Shown here piece by piece: positions 9,011 to 18,673 of a stretch of 64,000 nucleotides of DNA. The stretch is taken from assembly GCA_963843385.1 (NCBI GenBank), contig CAWJJY010000003.1, positions 310,001 to 374,000 on the forward strand. Direction: 5' to 3'. The stretch comes from CAVOHU01 sp963843385 (GTDB lineage: Bacteria; Acidobacteriota; Vicinamibacteria; Vicinamibacterales; JAKQTR01). A program made the translations under genes and the position numbers. The notes under the pieces were generated by a model. The model saw only the letters and a list, made by a program, of their open reading frames with translations, was not told the origin of the DNA and ran no database searches. Position 1 is the stretch's first letter. The number at the start of each line of letters is the position of its first letter.

Positions 9011-10174
9011 ATGATGCCGCCCGTCGTCCGAAAAGTCATCATCGGCGCGTGCGGAGCGGCGTTGCTCGCCGCTTCGGGCGCGAGCTTCTACCGCAGCCGG
9101 CACATGGCAGAGCCCGTCGTCCTCGGGCCGGGCGTGACCTCGGTCACGACGCTGAGCCAGTATTTCGACGGCATCAAGGGCTCGGCCAACGACATCAATC
9201 TGTACGTGCTCGAAGGCCGGCTACCGGGCGGCTCCGTGTTCGTCATGGGCGGCACCCATCCCGAGGAGCCCGCCGGCCGCCTCGCCGCCTGGCTCATCGC
9301 CGAGCAGGCCGTCGTCGAGCGGGGGCGACTCATCGTCGCGCTGAGCGCCAATCGGAGCGCGTCCACGGCAACCCGTCCGTCGGGCGCGTACCCGCCGGAC
9401 TACACCATCGAGACAGCCTTCGGCGGCCAGACGTTCAGGATGGGAGACCGCTGGAGCAACCCGCTCGACCAGTGGCCCGATCCAGAGGTGTACATCCACT
9501 ACCCGAGCGGCCAGAACCTCGCCTACGCGGACGTGCGGAATCTGAATCGCGCCTTTCCCGGACGGGCGAACGGATCGCTCACCGAACGGACCTGCTTCGC
9601 CCTGATGGAGTTCATCCGCCGCGAGCAGATCGACGTCGTCATCGACCTGCACGAAGCGGAGCTGCAGTACCCGGTCATCAGCACGGTCGTGACGCACCAG
9701 AAGGGTCAGGACCTGGCCACGATGGTGTCGATGACGCTCACCGACGTGGAACAGTTCAACATCGGCACGGAGTTCTCGCCGAAGTCCCTGCACGGGCTGT
9801 CGCATCGCGAGATCGGGGACTACTCGCAGGCCGTGTCGCTGCTCTTCGAGGCACCGGAGCCGTTCCTGGACGCCACGCGCGGCATCACGACACGCGAGCA
9901 GTTGCTGACAGGCAAGGACGAATTCGTGGTCAGGGCCGGAAAGCACGGCTTGCTCTTCGAGAAGATCGACGAAAAGGGCTGGCCGATCGCCGTGCGGGTC
10001 GGCCGCCACACCTCGTCGGTGGCCCAGGTGCTCGAAACCTGGTCCGAAGATCATCCCGGCCGCGCGGTCATCGCGCGCGGCATCCCGCGCTACGCCGAGG
10101 TGATTCGGAACGGCGTGGGCGCGTATCTGCGTGATCCGTCGAACGCACCCGGATCCCGGGTCGTCTACGAATGA
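9011..10174 (+). CDS. Succinylglutamate desuccinylase/aspartoacylase-like M14 zinc hydrolase
   Basis: This 387-aa protein has one N-terminal hydrophobic anchor or uncleaved signal (residues 7-26), which places the enzyme in the periplasm or on the membrane. The zinc site of the M14 aspartoacylase branch is visible: GGTHPEEP (H83, E86) and IDLHEAE (H215, E216), with NLNRAFPG at 178-185 between them. Family members cleave an acyl group from an N-acyl amino acid, or remove a C-terminal residue. It sits between a 58-aa membrane protein and a C69 peptidase, so the cassette probably processes small acylated peptides or amino acids taken up by the TRAP-type permease. The true substrate cannot be read. 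Two adjacent ATG codons (9011, 9014) are possible starts. Confidence 0.78.
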   Translation: MMPPVVRKVIIGACGAALLAASGASFYRSRHMAEPVVLGPGVTSVTTLSQYFDGIKGSANDINLYVLEGRLPGGSVFVMGGTHPEEPAGRLAAWLIAEQAVVERGRLIVALSANRSASTATRPSGAYPPDYTIETAFGGQTFRMGDRWSNPLDQWPDPEVYIHYPSGQNLAYADVRNLNRAFPGRANGSLTERTCFALMEFIRREQIDVVIDLHEAELQYPVISTVVTHQKGQDLATMVSMTLTDVEQFNIGTEFSPKSLHGLSHREIGDYSQAVSLLFEAPEPFLDATRGITTREQLLTGKDEFVVRAGKHGLLFEKIDEKGWPIAVRVGRHTSSVAQVLETWSEDHPGRAVIARGIPRYAEVIRNGVGAYLRDPSNAPGSRVVYE

Positions 10175-10188
10175 AGGAGCCAACGGGT

Positions 10189-12000
10189 ATGAAAGTACGG
10201 ACTCTTTTCTTCTTGTGCGTGCTGGGAGTGACCTTGGGTCTCGCCTCGCATGGGGTGCCCCTCGAGGCGCAGCAGGCCCAGGCGCAGGCGGTCAGGCCGG
10301 CGACAACGCCGCCGCCGGCCGCTCCAGATGTCAACGGGGTGTTCCACAGGCTGGGCCGATACGCCCCGGCCCCCGACGACATCGATCCTGAGGAGGTCGG
10401 CTTCCACTGCACCTCGATACCCGTCGGGAAGGACGCGTCGACCGACGGATCGACGATGACGAGCCACTCGGTCGACGGCCATTACGAGTTCCGGATTCAC
10501 ATCGTGCCGGGCGGCACTCACCCGGCCGGTTCGATGCGGCCTGTCATGAAGGGCGGCGGCCTCGGCGCGGATCGCCCGGCCGCGGTGAAGGTCGGCGAGA
10601 TCCCGGAGATCGCTCAAACCTTCACGCGCTACGACTCCGCGTATCCGTTCATGAACGAGAAACAGCTCGGCATGGGTGAGACGACCATCAGCGGCCGCCA
10701 GGAGCTCTCCAACGACGAGGGCTGGTTCGACATCATGGAACTGCAGCGCGTCGCGCTCGAACGGACCGCGACGGCACGCGAGGCAATCGCAATGATGGGC
10801 GGGCTGGGGACGAAATACGGGTATTCGGACAGCGGCGAGTGCCTGACCATCGTCGACGGCAACGAGGCGTGGATGTTCGAAATCTTCGGGCCCGGCCCCG
10901 CAGAAAAGGGAGCCGTGTGGGCGGCGCGCCGAATCCCGTCGGGCGAAGTCGGCGTGAGCGCGAACCACTCGAGGCTGGGCGCGCTGGACCTGAATGACAA
11001 GCAGAACGTGATGGCGTCGGCCAATGTCCAGTCGGTTGCCGAGGAGCTCGGCTTCTGGAAAAAGGGCGAGCCCTTCAATTTCAGCAAGGCGTACGGCGGC
11101 AACGCGTCCTACGGGAGCACACGCCGCGAGTGGCGGGTGCTGAGCACCCTGGCGCCCTCGCTGAAGCTCGATCCGTGGGACACCGAGCTTCCCTTCTCGG
11201 TGAAACCGGACCGGAAGGTCGGCCCGCGGGATCTGATCGCGCTCCATCGCGATTCATACGAAGGCACCGAGTTCGACATGACGAAGGGACTGGCTGCGGG
11301 CCCATACTCCAACCCGACCAGGTGGTCCACCAGCGTGCGCCCGCCGCAGGGGTACCTGGGATGGGAGCGGAGCATCTCGATCTTCCGCTGTTCGTACGCC
11401 ACGGTGATCCAGTCGAGGGCCTTCCTGCCCGCCTGGATCGGCGGCCTGGTCTGGTTCGCGGAGGACGATCCGAAGACGTCCGCCTACATGCCCCTGTACG
11501 CGGGCTTGACAAAGGTGCCCAAGGCGTTCGAGATCGGGACCCGCGCGGAGTTCGATCGGACGGCGGCCTGGTGGGCGTTCGACTTCGTGAGCAACTGGGC
11601 GCAGATTCGATTCAACTCGATGGCGGAGGACATCAAGCGGGCCTACACCGCCGTCGAGGACGAGTTCTTCACGAAGCAGCCCGACATCGAGAAGCGGGCG
11701 CTGGATCTCTACAAGCAGAGTCCGCAGCTCGCGCGCGACTTTCTGAACGAATACTCGAACTCGAACGCCCAGCGGGTGGTCGATTCGTGGTGGAAGCTGT
11801 CCGACACGCTCATCGTGAAATACAACGACGGCTACATCAATGCGCCAGGCCAGGAACGCTCGGGAGGGTACCCGAAGGACTGGCTCGACGCCGTCGGCTA
11901 CGGCACGACGAAGGTCCAGCCCAAGGGCGCTGCCGGGGCAGCCGACCGTCCTCCGCGCCGGCTCCAGTCAAGAGGTAGGCGGGGTACTGCACGCCACTGA
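10189..12000 (+). CDS. Peptidase family C69 (dipeptidase A-like) secreted protein
   Basis: This is a 603-aa Ntn-hydrolase-type peptidase. A signal peptide (residues 1-28, ending LEAQQ) is followed by a proline-rich stretch and then the C69 core, which begins HCTSIPVGKDASTDGSTM. Cys74 is the expected nucleophile, exposed after removal of the propeptide. Further C69 landmarks are NDEGWFDIMELQRVALERT, GECLTIVDGNEAWMFEI and VSANHSRLG. Family members cleave dipeptides, some with low specificity. ATG 10189 is preferred over 10171 because AAGGAG stands nine bases before it. It is the last gene of the DUF6305-permease-M14-C69 cassette and is followed immediately by a perfect hairpin. The C-terminal ~20 residues are basic and unconserved. 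Confidence 0.85.
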   Translation: MKVRTLFFLCVLGVTLGLASHGVPLEAQQAQAQAVRPATTPPPAAPDVNGVFHRLGRYAPAPDDIDPEEVGFHCTSIPVGKDASTDGSTMTSHSVDGHYEFRIHIVPGGTHPAGSMRPVMKGGGLGADRPAAVKVGEIPEIAQTFTRYDSAYPFMNEKQLGMGETTISGRQELSNDEGWFDIMELQRVALERTATAREAIAMMGGLGTKYGYSDSGECLTIVDGNEAWMFEIFGPGPAEKGAVWAARRIPSGEVGVSANHSRLGALDLNDKQNVMASANVQSVAEELGFWKKGEPFNFSKAYGGNASYGSTRREWRVLSTLAPSLKLDPWDTELPFSVKPDRKVGPRDLIALHRDSYEGTEFDMTKGLAAGPYSNPTRWSTSVRPPQGYLGWERSISIFRCSYATVIQSRAFLPAWIGGLVWFAEDDPKTSAYMPLYAGLTKVPKAFEIGTRAEFDRTAAWWAFDFVSNWAQIRFNSMAEDIKRAYTAVEDEFFTKQPDIEKRALDLYKQSPQLARDFLNEYSNSNAQRVVDSWWKLSDTLIVKYNDGYINAPGQERSGGYPKDWLDAVGYGTTKVQPKGAAGAADRPPRRLQSRGRRGTARH

Positions 12001-12039
12001 CGCTCCGGGAGTGCGATCTCGAGGATCCCTCCCGGAGCG
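12001..12039 (+). terminator. Perfect 11-bp hairpin directly after the C69 gene
   Basis: CGCTCCGGGAG at 12001-12011 is exactly complementary to CTCCCGGAGCG at 12029-12039, with a 17-base loop. It begins on the base after the stop codon, so it closes the five-gene transport/peptidase cassette. There is no U-tract, as is common for hairpins in GC-rich genomes. Confidence 0.6.
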
Positions 12040-12235
12040 ACGGCCCGAGCTCCCGGTGACCGCTCCGGTTGATGAGCCCGTCGGCAGGTGGGCCTCCGCC
12101 TCGGCCCGATCCCACATTTCCAGTTGACTCCGTGGATTTGCGTCATTGAACGACCGCACAGCCGTGGCCGGATTCGACAGTGTGCGGGACACGGACTGGG
12201 CTGTCGGGTCCCCGGACTGTGCCCTGGGGCTCCGG

Positions 12236-12251
12236 TGGGCACGGACCTTGC
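12236..12251 (+). promoter_or_regulatory. Sigma-54 (-24/-12) promoter
   Basis: The sequence TGGGCACGGACCTTGC contains GG (12238-12239), ten bases, then GC (12250-12251), the defining sigma-54 spacing. Against the consensus TGGCACG-N4-TTGC only the first T differs. Transcription would begin near 12263, leaving a leader of about 125 bases before the kinase gene. The genes it would drive encode an NtrB-like kinase and a sigma-54 activator, so the system probably controls itself. Apart from this site, the 12040-12386 gap has no recognisable gene. Confidence 0.65.
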
Positions 12252-12386
12252 GCCCGGCAGGATTGTGACCGCTTTGCCCGGTCAGGGATTCCTCGATGCC
12301 GGGGACCCGCGATGGCCACAGTGTGGAAGATGGCCGAACAATTCTGCGGGTTCATCCATGGATAACGGTGCTTGGCGGAACGGACC

Positions 12387-13622
12387 ATGAGGCTTACACT
12401 ATTGAAATCACAGAGCCTCCATCTGCCGTTCCCGGGCACTGATATGGCCTCACCTTCGCATCGACGTACCTCGACGCGCGCCGCGCGCCGGATTGTCCCT
12501 TTGGCTCCTCCCAACCCCCCGCGCCAACGCCAGGTCGCGACCGGGGGAGCGACCGATCGCTTCTTCCGGGAGATGGTCGAGAGCATGAGGAATGGCGTGC
12601 TCGCGATCTCGCGTAAGGGCCAGGTCGTGCTGGTGAACGACGAGGCGTACCGCATCCTGGGGCTCGAGCGCGGCGGTGACGACCTCGGGCGCCACTTCAG
12701 CGACCTGCTGAAGGATCACCCGGATCTGGTGCGCATCATGGCTGGTGCGTTCGAGATGAGCCACCTGCCCAATCGCGCGGAGATTCGGCTCAAGCCTGCG
12801 GGCCGCGTGATCGGCTACACCCTGTGCCGCGTGGTGAGCGATCATGGCCGGGCGAAGGGCGCGGCGCTGTTCTTCAAGGACCTGACCCTGGTGGAGCAGG
12901 CCGAGGAACGCGAACGCCTCCGGGATCGACTCGCCGCGGTCGGCGAGATGGCCGCGGCGATCGCGCACGAGGTCAAGAACCCGCTCGCCAGCATCGAAGT
13001 CATGGCCGGTCTGCTCCGCCGCCAGCTCGCGGACCGCGCAGATTTCCACGCCCCGCTCATCGACATCATCAACGAAGCCAAGATGGCCAACGCCATCGTG
13101 CTCGAGGTGCTCGAGTTCGTCCGGCCGATCCGGCTCGAGATGGACCGGACCTCGATTGCGCGCGTGGTCAACGAGGCGGTCGCGATGGCCGAGAGCCACG
13201 CCGACCGGGGCCAGACGGTGGTCGACGTCAAGATCCCGCCCGGCCTTCCGCCGATGCTCGCGGATCACTTTCAGCTCCGGCAAGTCGTGTCCAACCTGCT
13301 CATCAACGCGTTCGAGGCCCTCGAAGGCCGCGGGATGGTCCACATCAGCGCGGCCCAGGTCGAGTCGCCGGATCCGACGCGCTCCTCGACGGTGATTCTC
13401 GAGGTCGCCGACGACGGGCCAGGCATCATGGCGGGCATGACCGACAGGATATTCAAGCCCTTCTTCACGACCAAGGCCAAGGGATCGGGCCTCGGGCTGG
13501 CGATCGTCCGCAAGATCATCGATGCGCACGAGGGCCGGATCGACATCAACTCATCACCGGGCCACGGCGCGACCTTCCGCGTGACGCTCCCCGTCGTGGC
13601 ATCCGGTTCGCTGCCGCTGTAG
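12387..13622 (+). CDS. NtrB-like PAS sensor histidine kinase
   Basis: This 411-aa soluble kinase has a PAS domain at about residues 60-165 (MRNGVLAISRKGQVVLVNDE), a short coiled linker with two EERERLRDRL-type heptads, a HisKA box AIAHEVKNPLASIE with the phosphorylated His at residue 194, and an ATPase domain (NLLINAFEAL, DDGPGIM, KGSGLGLAIV). This is the NtrB/AtoS type that works with NtrC-family activators. The partner lies 19 bases downstream. No membrane segment is visible, so it reads a cytoplasmic signal. The start is uncertain: ATG 12387 has GCGGAA at a fair distance, ATG 12444 lies closer to the conserved region, and a TTG at 12372 is also in frame. It is preceded by a sigma-54-type promoter. 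Confidence 0.85.
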   Translation: MRLTLLKSQSLHLPFPGTDMASPSHRRTSTRAARRIVPLAPPNPPRQRQVATGGATDRFFREMVESMRNGVLAISRKGQVVLVNDEAYRILGLERGGDDLGRHFSDLLKDHPDLVRIMAGAFEMSHLPNRAEIRLKPAGRVIGYTLCRVVSDHGRAKGAALFFKDLTLVEQAEERERLRDRLAAVGEMAAAIAHEVKNPLASIEVMAGLLRRQLADRADFHAPLIDIINEAKMANAIVLEVLEFVRPIRLEMDRTSIARVVNEAVAMAESHADRGQTVVDVKIPPGLPPMLADHFQLRQVVSNLLINAFEALEGRGMVHISAAQVESPDPTRSSTVILEVADDGPGIMAGMTDRIFKPFFTTKAKGSGLGLAIVRKIIDAHEGRIDINSSPGHGATFRVTLPVVASGSLPL

Positions 13623-13641
13623 CGGGATAGACGAGGCACAT

Positions 13642-15036
<1,395 letters not shown>

Positions 15037-15074
15037 CGGGAGGCCGCATCCCGGCCGCCTCCGCCTGATCCTCC

Positions 15075-16376
15075 ATGAACGCAGCCGACATCGGACCCTC
15101 GGCGCCGGAAGAGCGCCGGCAGAGCGGGCTCGATCTGTTCTGGATCTTTGCGGGCGCGAATATCGTCGCGACCACCCTGCAGGTCGGCGCGACGCTGGCC
15201 ACCGGGTTCACGCCCCTGGTTGCGCTGGTACTCATCGTCGTGGGCGCCACGGGCGGATCGCTGCTCGTCGCGTCGCTGGCGGTCCTCGGTCCCCGGCTTG
15301 GCGTCCCGTCGGTCATCGCCGCGCGCGCGCCGCTGGGTGTGAAGGGCGCCGGCCTGGTGGCCGGGCTCCTCTACCTCACCAACTTCGCCTGGATCGCCGT
15401 CAACAACGTCATCGCCGCGTCGGTCTGCGCGCGCCTGCTGGGCGGCCAGTCGTCACTCCCCGTCTGGATCGCGCTGCTCGGCCTGGTGTCGACCGCGGTG
15501 GTCGCACTCGGCCCGCGCGCGGTCGGCCTGGCAGATCGCGTGGTTGTGCCGCTGCTGCTCGTGGTCGGGGCGGCCATCACGTGGGCCGTCATCCAGGCTC
15601 CGTCGACGACAGCCCGACTGGCCACGCAGCCCGCGCCCGTCACGCCCTGGTTCCGCGGCTTCGACATCGTCGTCGGCTACCAGGTATCGTGGATCCTCAT
15701 GTTCGCCGATTACTCGCGCTACACCTCGTCGGAGAGGACGAGCGCGCGGGCCGTCTTTCTGGGCCTGCTGCTGACGAGCCTGTGGATGATGCCACTCGGC
15801 CTTTCTGCGGCGCGGCTGGCCGGCAGCGCCGATCCGGGCGCGATGATGGCGGCCATCGGCCTCGGGTGGACCGGCGCGGTGCTGATGGTGCTGGCGACCA
15901 TCACGACCAACTTCGTGAACATCTACATGTCAGGGCTTGCCTGGAAGAGCCTCGTGCCGAAGATGGGCCAGCAGTGGTCGATTTGGTCGATTGGCCTCAT
16001 CGGGACGGGGCTGGGCCTGTTCGCGGGCGGCTGGCTCGATCGCTACGCGGACTTCATGCTGGTGCTCGGCGGCGCGCTCGTTCCAGTCGGCGGCGTGCTG
16101 GTCGCGCATTACCGCTTTGGGCCCGGCGTGGCCAGGGTGCCCGATCTGTACGATGCGGCCGGACCGTATCGTGGCGTCCTGGTGCCCGGGCTCACCGCGT
16201 GGGCGCTGGGCGCGCTCGTTTACTACCTTGCCCAGAGGTGGGGCGGAACGGTGCCGTCGCTGCTGACGGCCATCGTCGCCTACTACCTGATGACGAAGGT
16301 TACCGCCCCCCGCCTTCGGACTTCCGGTCGTTCTGCAGGCTCGCGCGAGGATGTGCCCGGCGGTAGACGTCGATGA
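15075..16376 (+). CDS. NCS1-family nucleobase permease (CodB-like)
   Basis: This 433-aa integral membrane protein has about 12 helices. It matches the cytosine/purine/hydantoin permease (NCS1) family: DLFWIFAGANI near the N-terminus, a Gly-rich helix 1, APLGVKGAGLVAGLLYLTNF, and DYSRYTSSERTS in the middle loop. The family imports cytosine, purines, hydantoins or thiamine-type compounds with sodium or protons. It is 38 bases downstream of the NtrC-like activator and probably in the same transcript. The last 77 bases overlap the 3' end of xerC on the other strand, so the C-terminal tail (GRSAGSREDVPGGRRR) is dictated partly by xerC. The exact substrate is unknown. Confidence 0.82.
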   Translation: MNAADIGPSAPEERRQSGLDLFWIFAGANIVATTLQVGATLATGFTPLVALVLIVVGATGGSLLVASLAVLGPRLGVPSVIAARAPLGVKGAGLVAGLLYLTNFAWIAVNNVIAASVCARLLGGQSSLPVWIALLGLVSTAVVALGPRAVGLADRVVVPLLLVVGAAITWAVIQAPSTTARLATQPAPVTPWFRGFDIVVGYQVSWILMFADYSRYTSSERTSARAVFLGLLLTSLWMMPLGLSAARLAGSADPGAMMAAIGLGWTGAVLMVLATITTNFVNIYMSGLAWKSLVPKMGQQWSIWSIGLIGTGLGLFAGGWLDRYADFMLVLGGALVPVGGVLVAHYRFGPGVARVPDLYDAAGPYRGVLVPGLTAWALGALVYYLAQRWGGTVPSLLTAIVAYYLMTKVTAPRLRTSGRSAGSREDVPGGRRR

Positions 16377-17301
16377 GCTGTGCCGCGCTGACGTGCGTGT
16401 AGCGCTGCGTCGTCGACAGTCGGGAGTGGCCGAGCAGTTCCTGGATCGTGCGCAAGTCCGCTCCCCGCTCGAGCAGGTGCGTCGCGAAGGAGTGGCGCAG
16501 CGCGTGCGGGCTGATTCCGAACCGGGCGCTGCAGGACGCCACGTAGCGCCGGACCAGTCGATGCACGCTTCGCCCGGTCAGCCGGCCACCGCGGTAGTTC
16601 ACGAACAGCGCCCCAGAACCTGACGTGCGGCGCGACGCTCTTGGAGCGGGCGCGGGAGCGGGAGGGCCTGTCCTGAGCTTGACCGCCACGCGTTCGAGCG
16701 CCGGACGGTCCTTCAGGTAAGCGCGGATGGCGTCGGCCGCGCTGGTGTTGAACGGCACCATCCGTTGCTTGCCGCCCTTGCCGAGGACGCGCACCATCCG
16801 GCTGCTGAGATTCACGTCCTCCAGGTCGAGACCGGTGAGCTCGCTCAGCCGGAGGCCCGAGGCGTAGAACAGTTCGAGCATCGCCCGATCGCGGCGCCCG
16901 AGCGGTGACGAGGTGTCCGGCGTCTCGAGCAGCCGTGTCATCTCGTCGATCTCGAGGTGCTCGGGCAGCCGCTCCTCGACGCGAGGCGTCGCGACCAGCG
17001 AGCCCGGGTCCCCTTCCATCAGACCCTCGCGCCTGAGGTACCGGCAGAAAGTCCGGACCGAAGCGAGCTTGCGGCTGGCCGTCTTGCGCGAGCGCTCCTC
17101 GCGGTAGAGTTCGGCGAGGAACCCCCGGATGGACGCGACCGTGCAGTCCCCCGGCACCAGATCGCGCTTGGGCCGGCCCGTGTGCAGACACAGGTAGTCC
17201 ACGAACTGCGAGACGTCCCCGTCGTAGGCGCGCAGGGTATGGGGCGACAGGCTGCGGTTGAGCCGCAGGTAGTCGAGGAAGGCCTTGATCAGTTCCTTCA
17301 T
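16300..17301 (-). CDS. xerC: Tyrosine recombinase XerC
   Basis: This 333-aa site-specific recombinase resolves chromosome dimers at dif, together with a second Xer protein. The N-terminal SAM-like domain (1-100) is followed by the catalytic domain, where every active-site residue is visible: R151 (ASGLRLSE), K175 (LGKGGK), H267 and R270 (SPHALRHSF), H292 (LGHSRLS) and Tyr301 (QRYTHV). Its ATG overlaps the trmFO stop by four bases, so the two are coupled, in the common dprA-topA-trmFO-xerC order. Residues about 206-229 form an extra Pro/Ala/Arg-rich insert between two core strands, absent from typical XerC (about 300 aa). The usual next genes, hslV and hslU, are missing here. Confidence 0.9.
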   Translation of the reverse strand: MKELIKAFLDYLRLNRSLSPHTLRAYDGDVSQFVDYLCLHTGRPKRDLVPGDCTVASIRGFLAELYREERSRKTASRKLASVRTFCRYLRREGLMEGDPGSLVATPRVEERLPEHLEIDEMTRLLETPDTSSPLGRRDRAMLELFYASGLRLSELTGLDLEDVNLSSRMVRVLGKGGKQRMVPFNTSAADAIRAYLKDRPALERVAVKLRTGPPAPAPAPRASRRTSGSGALFVNYRGGRLTGRSVHRLVRRYVASCSARFGISPHALRHSFATHLLERGADLRTIQELLGHSRLSTTQRYTHVSAAQLIDVYRRAHPRASLQNDRKSEGGGR

Positions 17302-18659
17302 GCCTGCTTCATCCACGCCTCGAGGTCCGCAAGCGCGCGCTCGGAGATCGCCAGCTTGCGCGCCAGCTTGTTGCGGGGCGGACGTGCGAGCGGCTCCATG
17401 ATGCCGAAGGTGATGTTGGTCGGCTGGTAGGTCGACGCGACCGCGTGCGACGCGTAGAACGCCAGCGCGCCAATGGCTGTCGTCCGCGGCGCGCGGCGGG
17501 GCTCGGCGAGGTTCACGAGCGCGGCCGCATTGATGCCGGCGAGCAGGCCCGAGGCGGCCGACTCGACATACCCCTCCACGCCCGAGATCTGTCCGGCGAA
17601 GAACAGGTCGGGCGACCGGCGCGTCTGCCATGTCTCCTGCAACACGGCGGGGCCATTGATGTACGTGTTGCGGTGGACCAGTCCGAAACGGGCGAACTCG
17701 GCCCGCTCGAGCCCCGGGATCATCCTCAAGACGCGCGCCTGCTCGCTCCACTTCAGCTGCGTCTGGAACCCGACCAGGCTGAAATGATCGGCGGCCAGAT
17801 TGTCCTGCCGCAGCTGCACGACCGCGTACGGCTGGCGCCCCGTCCGCGGATCGATCAGCCCGACGGGCTTCATCGGGCCGAAACGCAGCGTGTCCGGCCC
17901 CCGGTGCGCAAGCACTTCGACCGGCAGGCACCCTTCGAAAAACGTCTCGCGATCGAAATCATGGACCGTCGCAGACTCCGCGTGGACCAGCGCGTCGTAG
18001 AAGGCTGCGTATTCCGTCTCGTTCAACGGACAGTTCAGGTAGTCGCCCGGCGAGTCGTCCTGGGATGATGGCGGATCGCATCCGTCGCCGGGACGGCCAA
18101 GGCTGCGGTCCCAGCGGGACGCTCGGAACACCCGGGTCGCATCGATGCTCTCCGCGATCGCGATGGGGCTGACGGCGTCGTAGAACGACAGGTGATCGGC
18201 GCCCACGAAGTCGGCGATCTGCGCCGAGAGCGCGTCTGATGTCAGCGGCCCCGTCGCGATGATCACGGGCCGGGCGGGACTGCGCCGCTCGGGAATCGTC
18301 TCGACCTCGACTCGCAGGAGCGTGATGAGCGGATGCTCCTCGACAGCTCTCGTCATCGCGTCCGCGAATCGCTCGCGATCGACGGCCAGCGCGGCGCCGG
18401 CGGGCACCCGCGTCGCGTCGGCGGTCCGCATCACGAGCGATCCGAGCCGGCGCATCTCTTCCTTGAGAAGGCCCACGGCGTTGTCGAGCTTGTCGCCCCT
18501 GAGGGAATTGCTGCAGACCAGTTCGGCCAGCCGATCAGTCCGGTGCACCGCCGTCTGACGCCCGGGGCGCATCTCGTGAAGCATGACCGGCACGCCGCGT
18601 TCGGCGGCCTGCCAGGCCGCCTCGCAGCCCGCCAGCCCGCCGCCGATGATTCGGATCAT
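17298..18659 (-). CDS. trmFO: tRNA (uracil-54-C5)-methyltransferase, folate/FAD-dependent (TrmFO)
   Basis: This 453-aa protein methylates U54 of tRNA to give ribothymidine, using methylenetetrahydrofolate and FADH2. Landmarks are the N-terminal FAD fold (RIIGGGLAGCEAAWQAAERG), the signature VCSNSLRGDKLDNAVGLLKE, and QVTGVEGY-like ISGVEGYVESAASGLLAGIN near the end. The length agrees with the family. It starts 14 bases after topA and overlaps xerC by four bases. No membrane segment is present; it is a cytoplasmic housekeeping enzyme typical of bacteria lacking TrmA at this locus. Confidence 0.95.
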   Translation of the reverse strand: MIRIIGGGLAGCEAAWQAAERGVPVMLHEMRPGRQTAVHRTDRLAELVCSNSLRGDKLDNAVGLLKEEMRRLGSLVMRTADATRVPAGAALAVDRERFADAMTRAVEEHPLITLLRVEVETIPERRSPARPVIIATGPLTSDALSAQIADFVGADHLSFYDAVSPIAIAESIDATRVFRASRWDRSLGRPGDGCDPPSSQDDSPGDYLNCPLNETEYAAFYDALVHAESATVHDFDRETFFEGCLPVEVLAHRGPDTLRFGPMKPVGLIDPRTGRQPYAVVQLRQDNLAADHFSLVGFQTQLKWSEQARVLRMIPGLERAEFARFGLVHRNTYINGPAVLQETWQTRRSPDLFFAGQISGVEGYVESAASGLLAGINAAALVNLAEPRRAPRTTAIGALAFYASHAVASTYQPTNITFGIMEPLARPPRNKLARKLAISERALADLEAWMKQA

Positions 18660-18673
18660 CGCACCGCCATGCG

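Noticed and set aside
12372..12386. TTG 12372 as the kinase start
   Set aside because: No ribosome site precedes it; ATG 12387 or 12444 is more likely.
16300..16376. The 77-base overlap of the NCS1 permease and xerC ends as a regulatory antisense device
   Set aside because: Convergent 3' overlaps are common in dense genomes and both C-termini here are variable tails.
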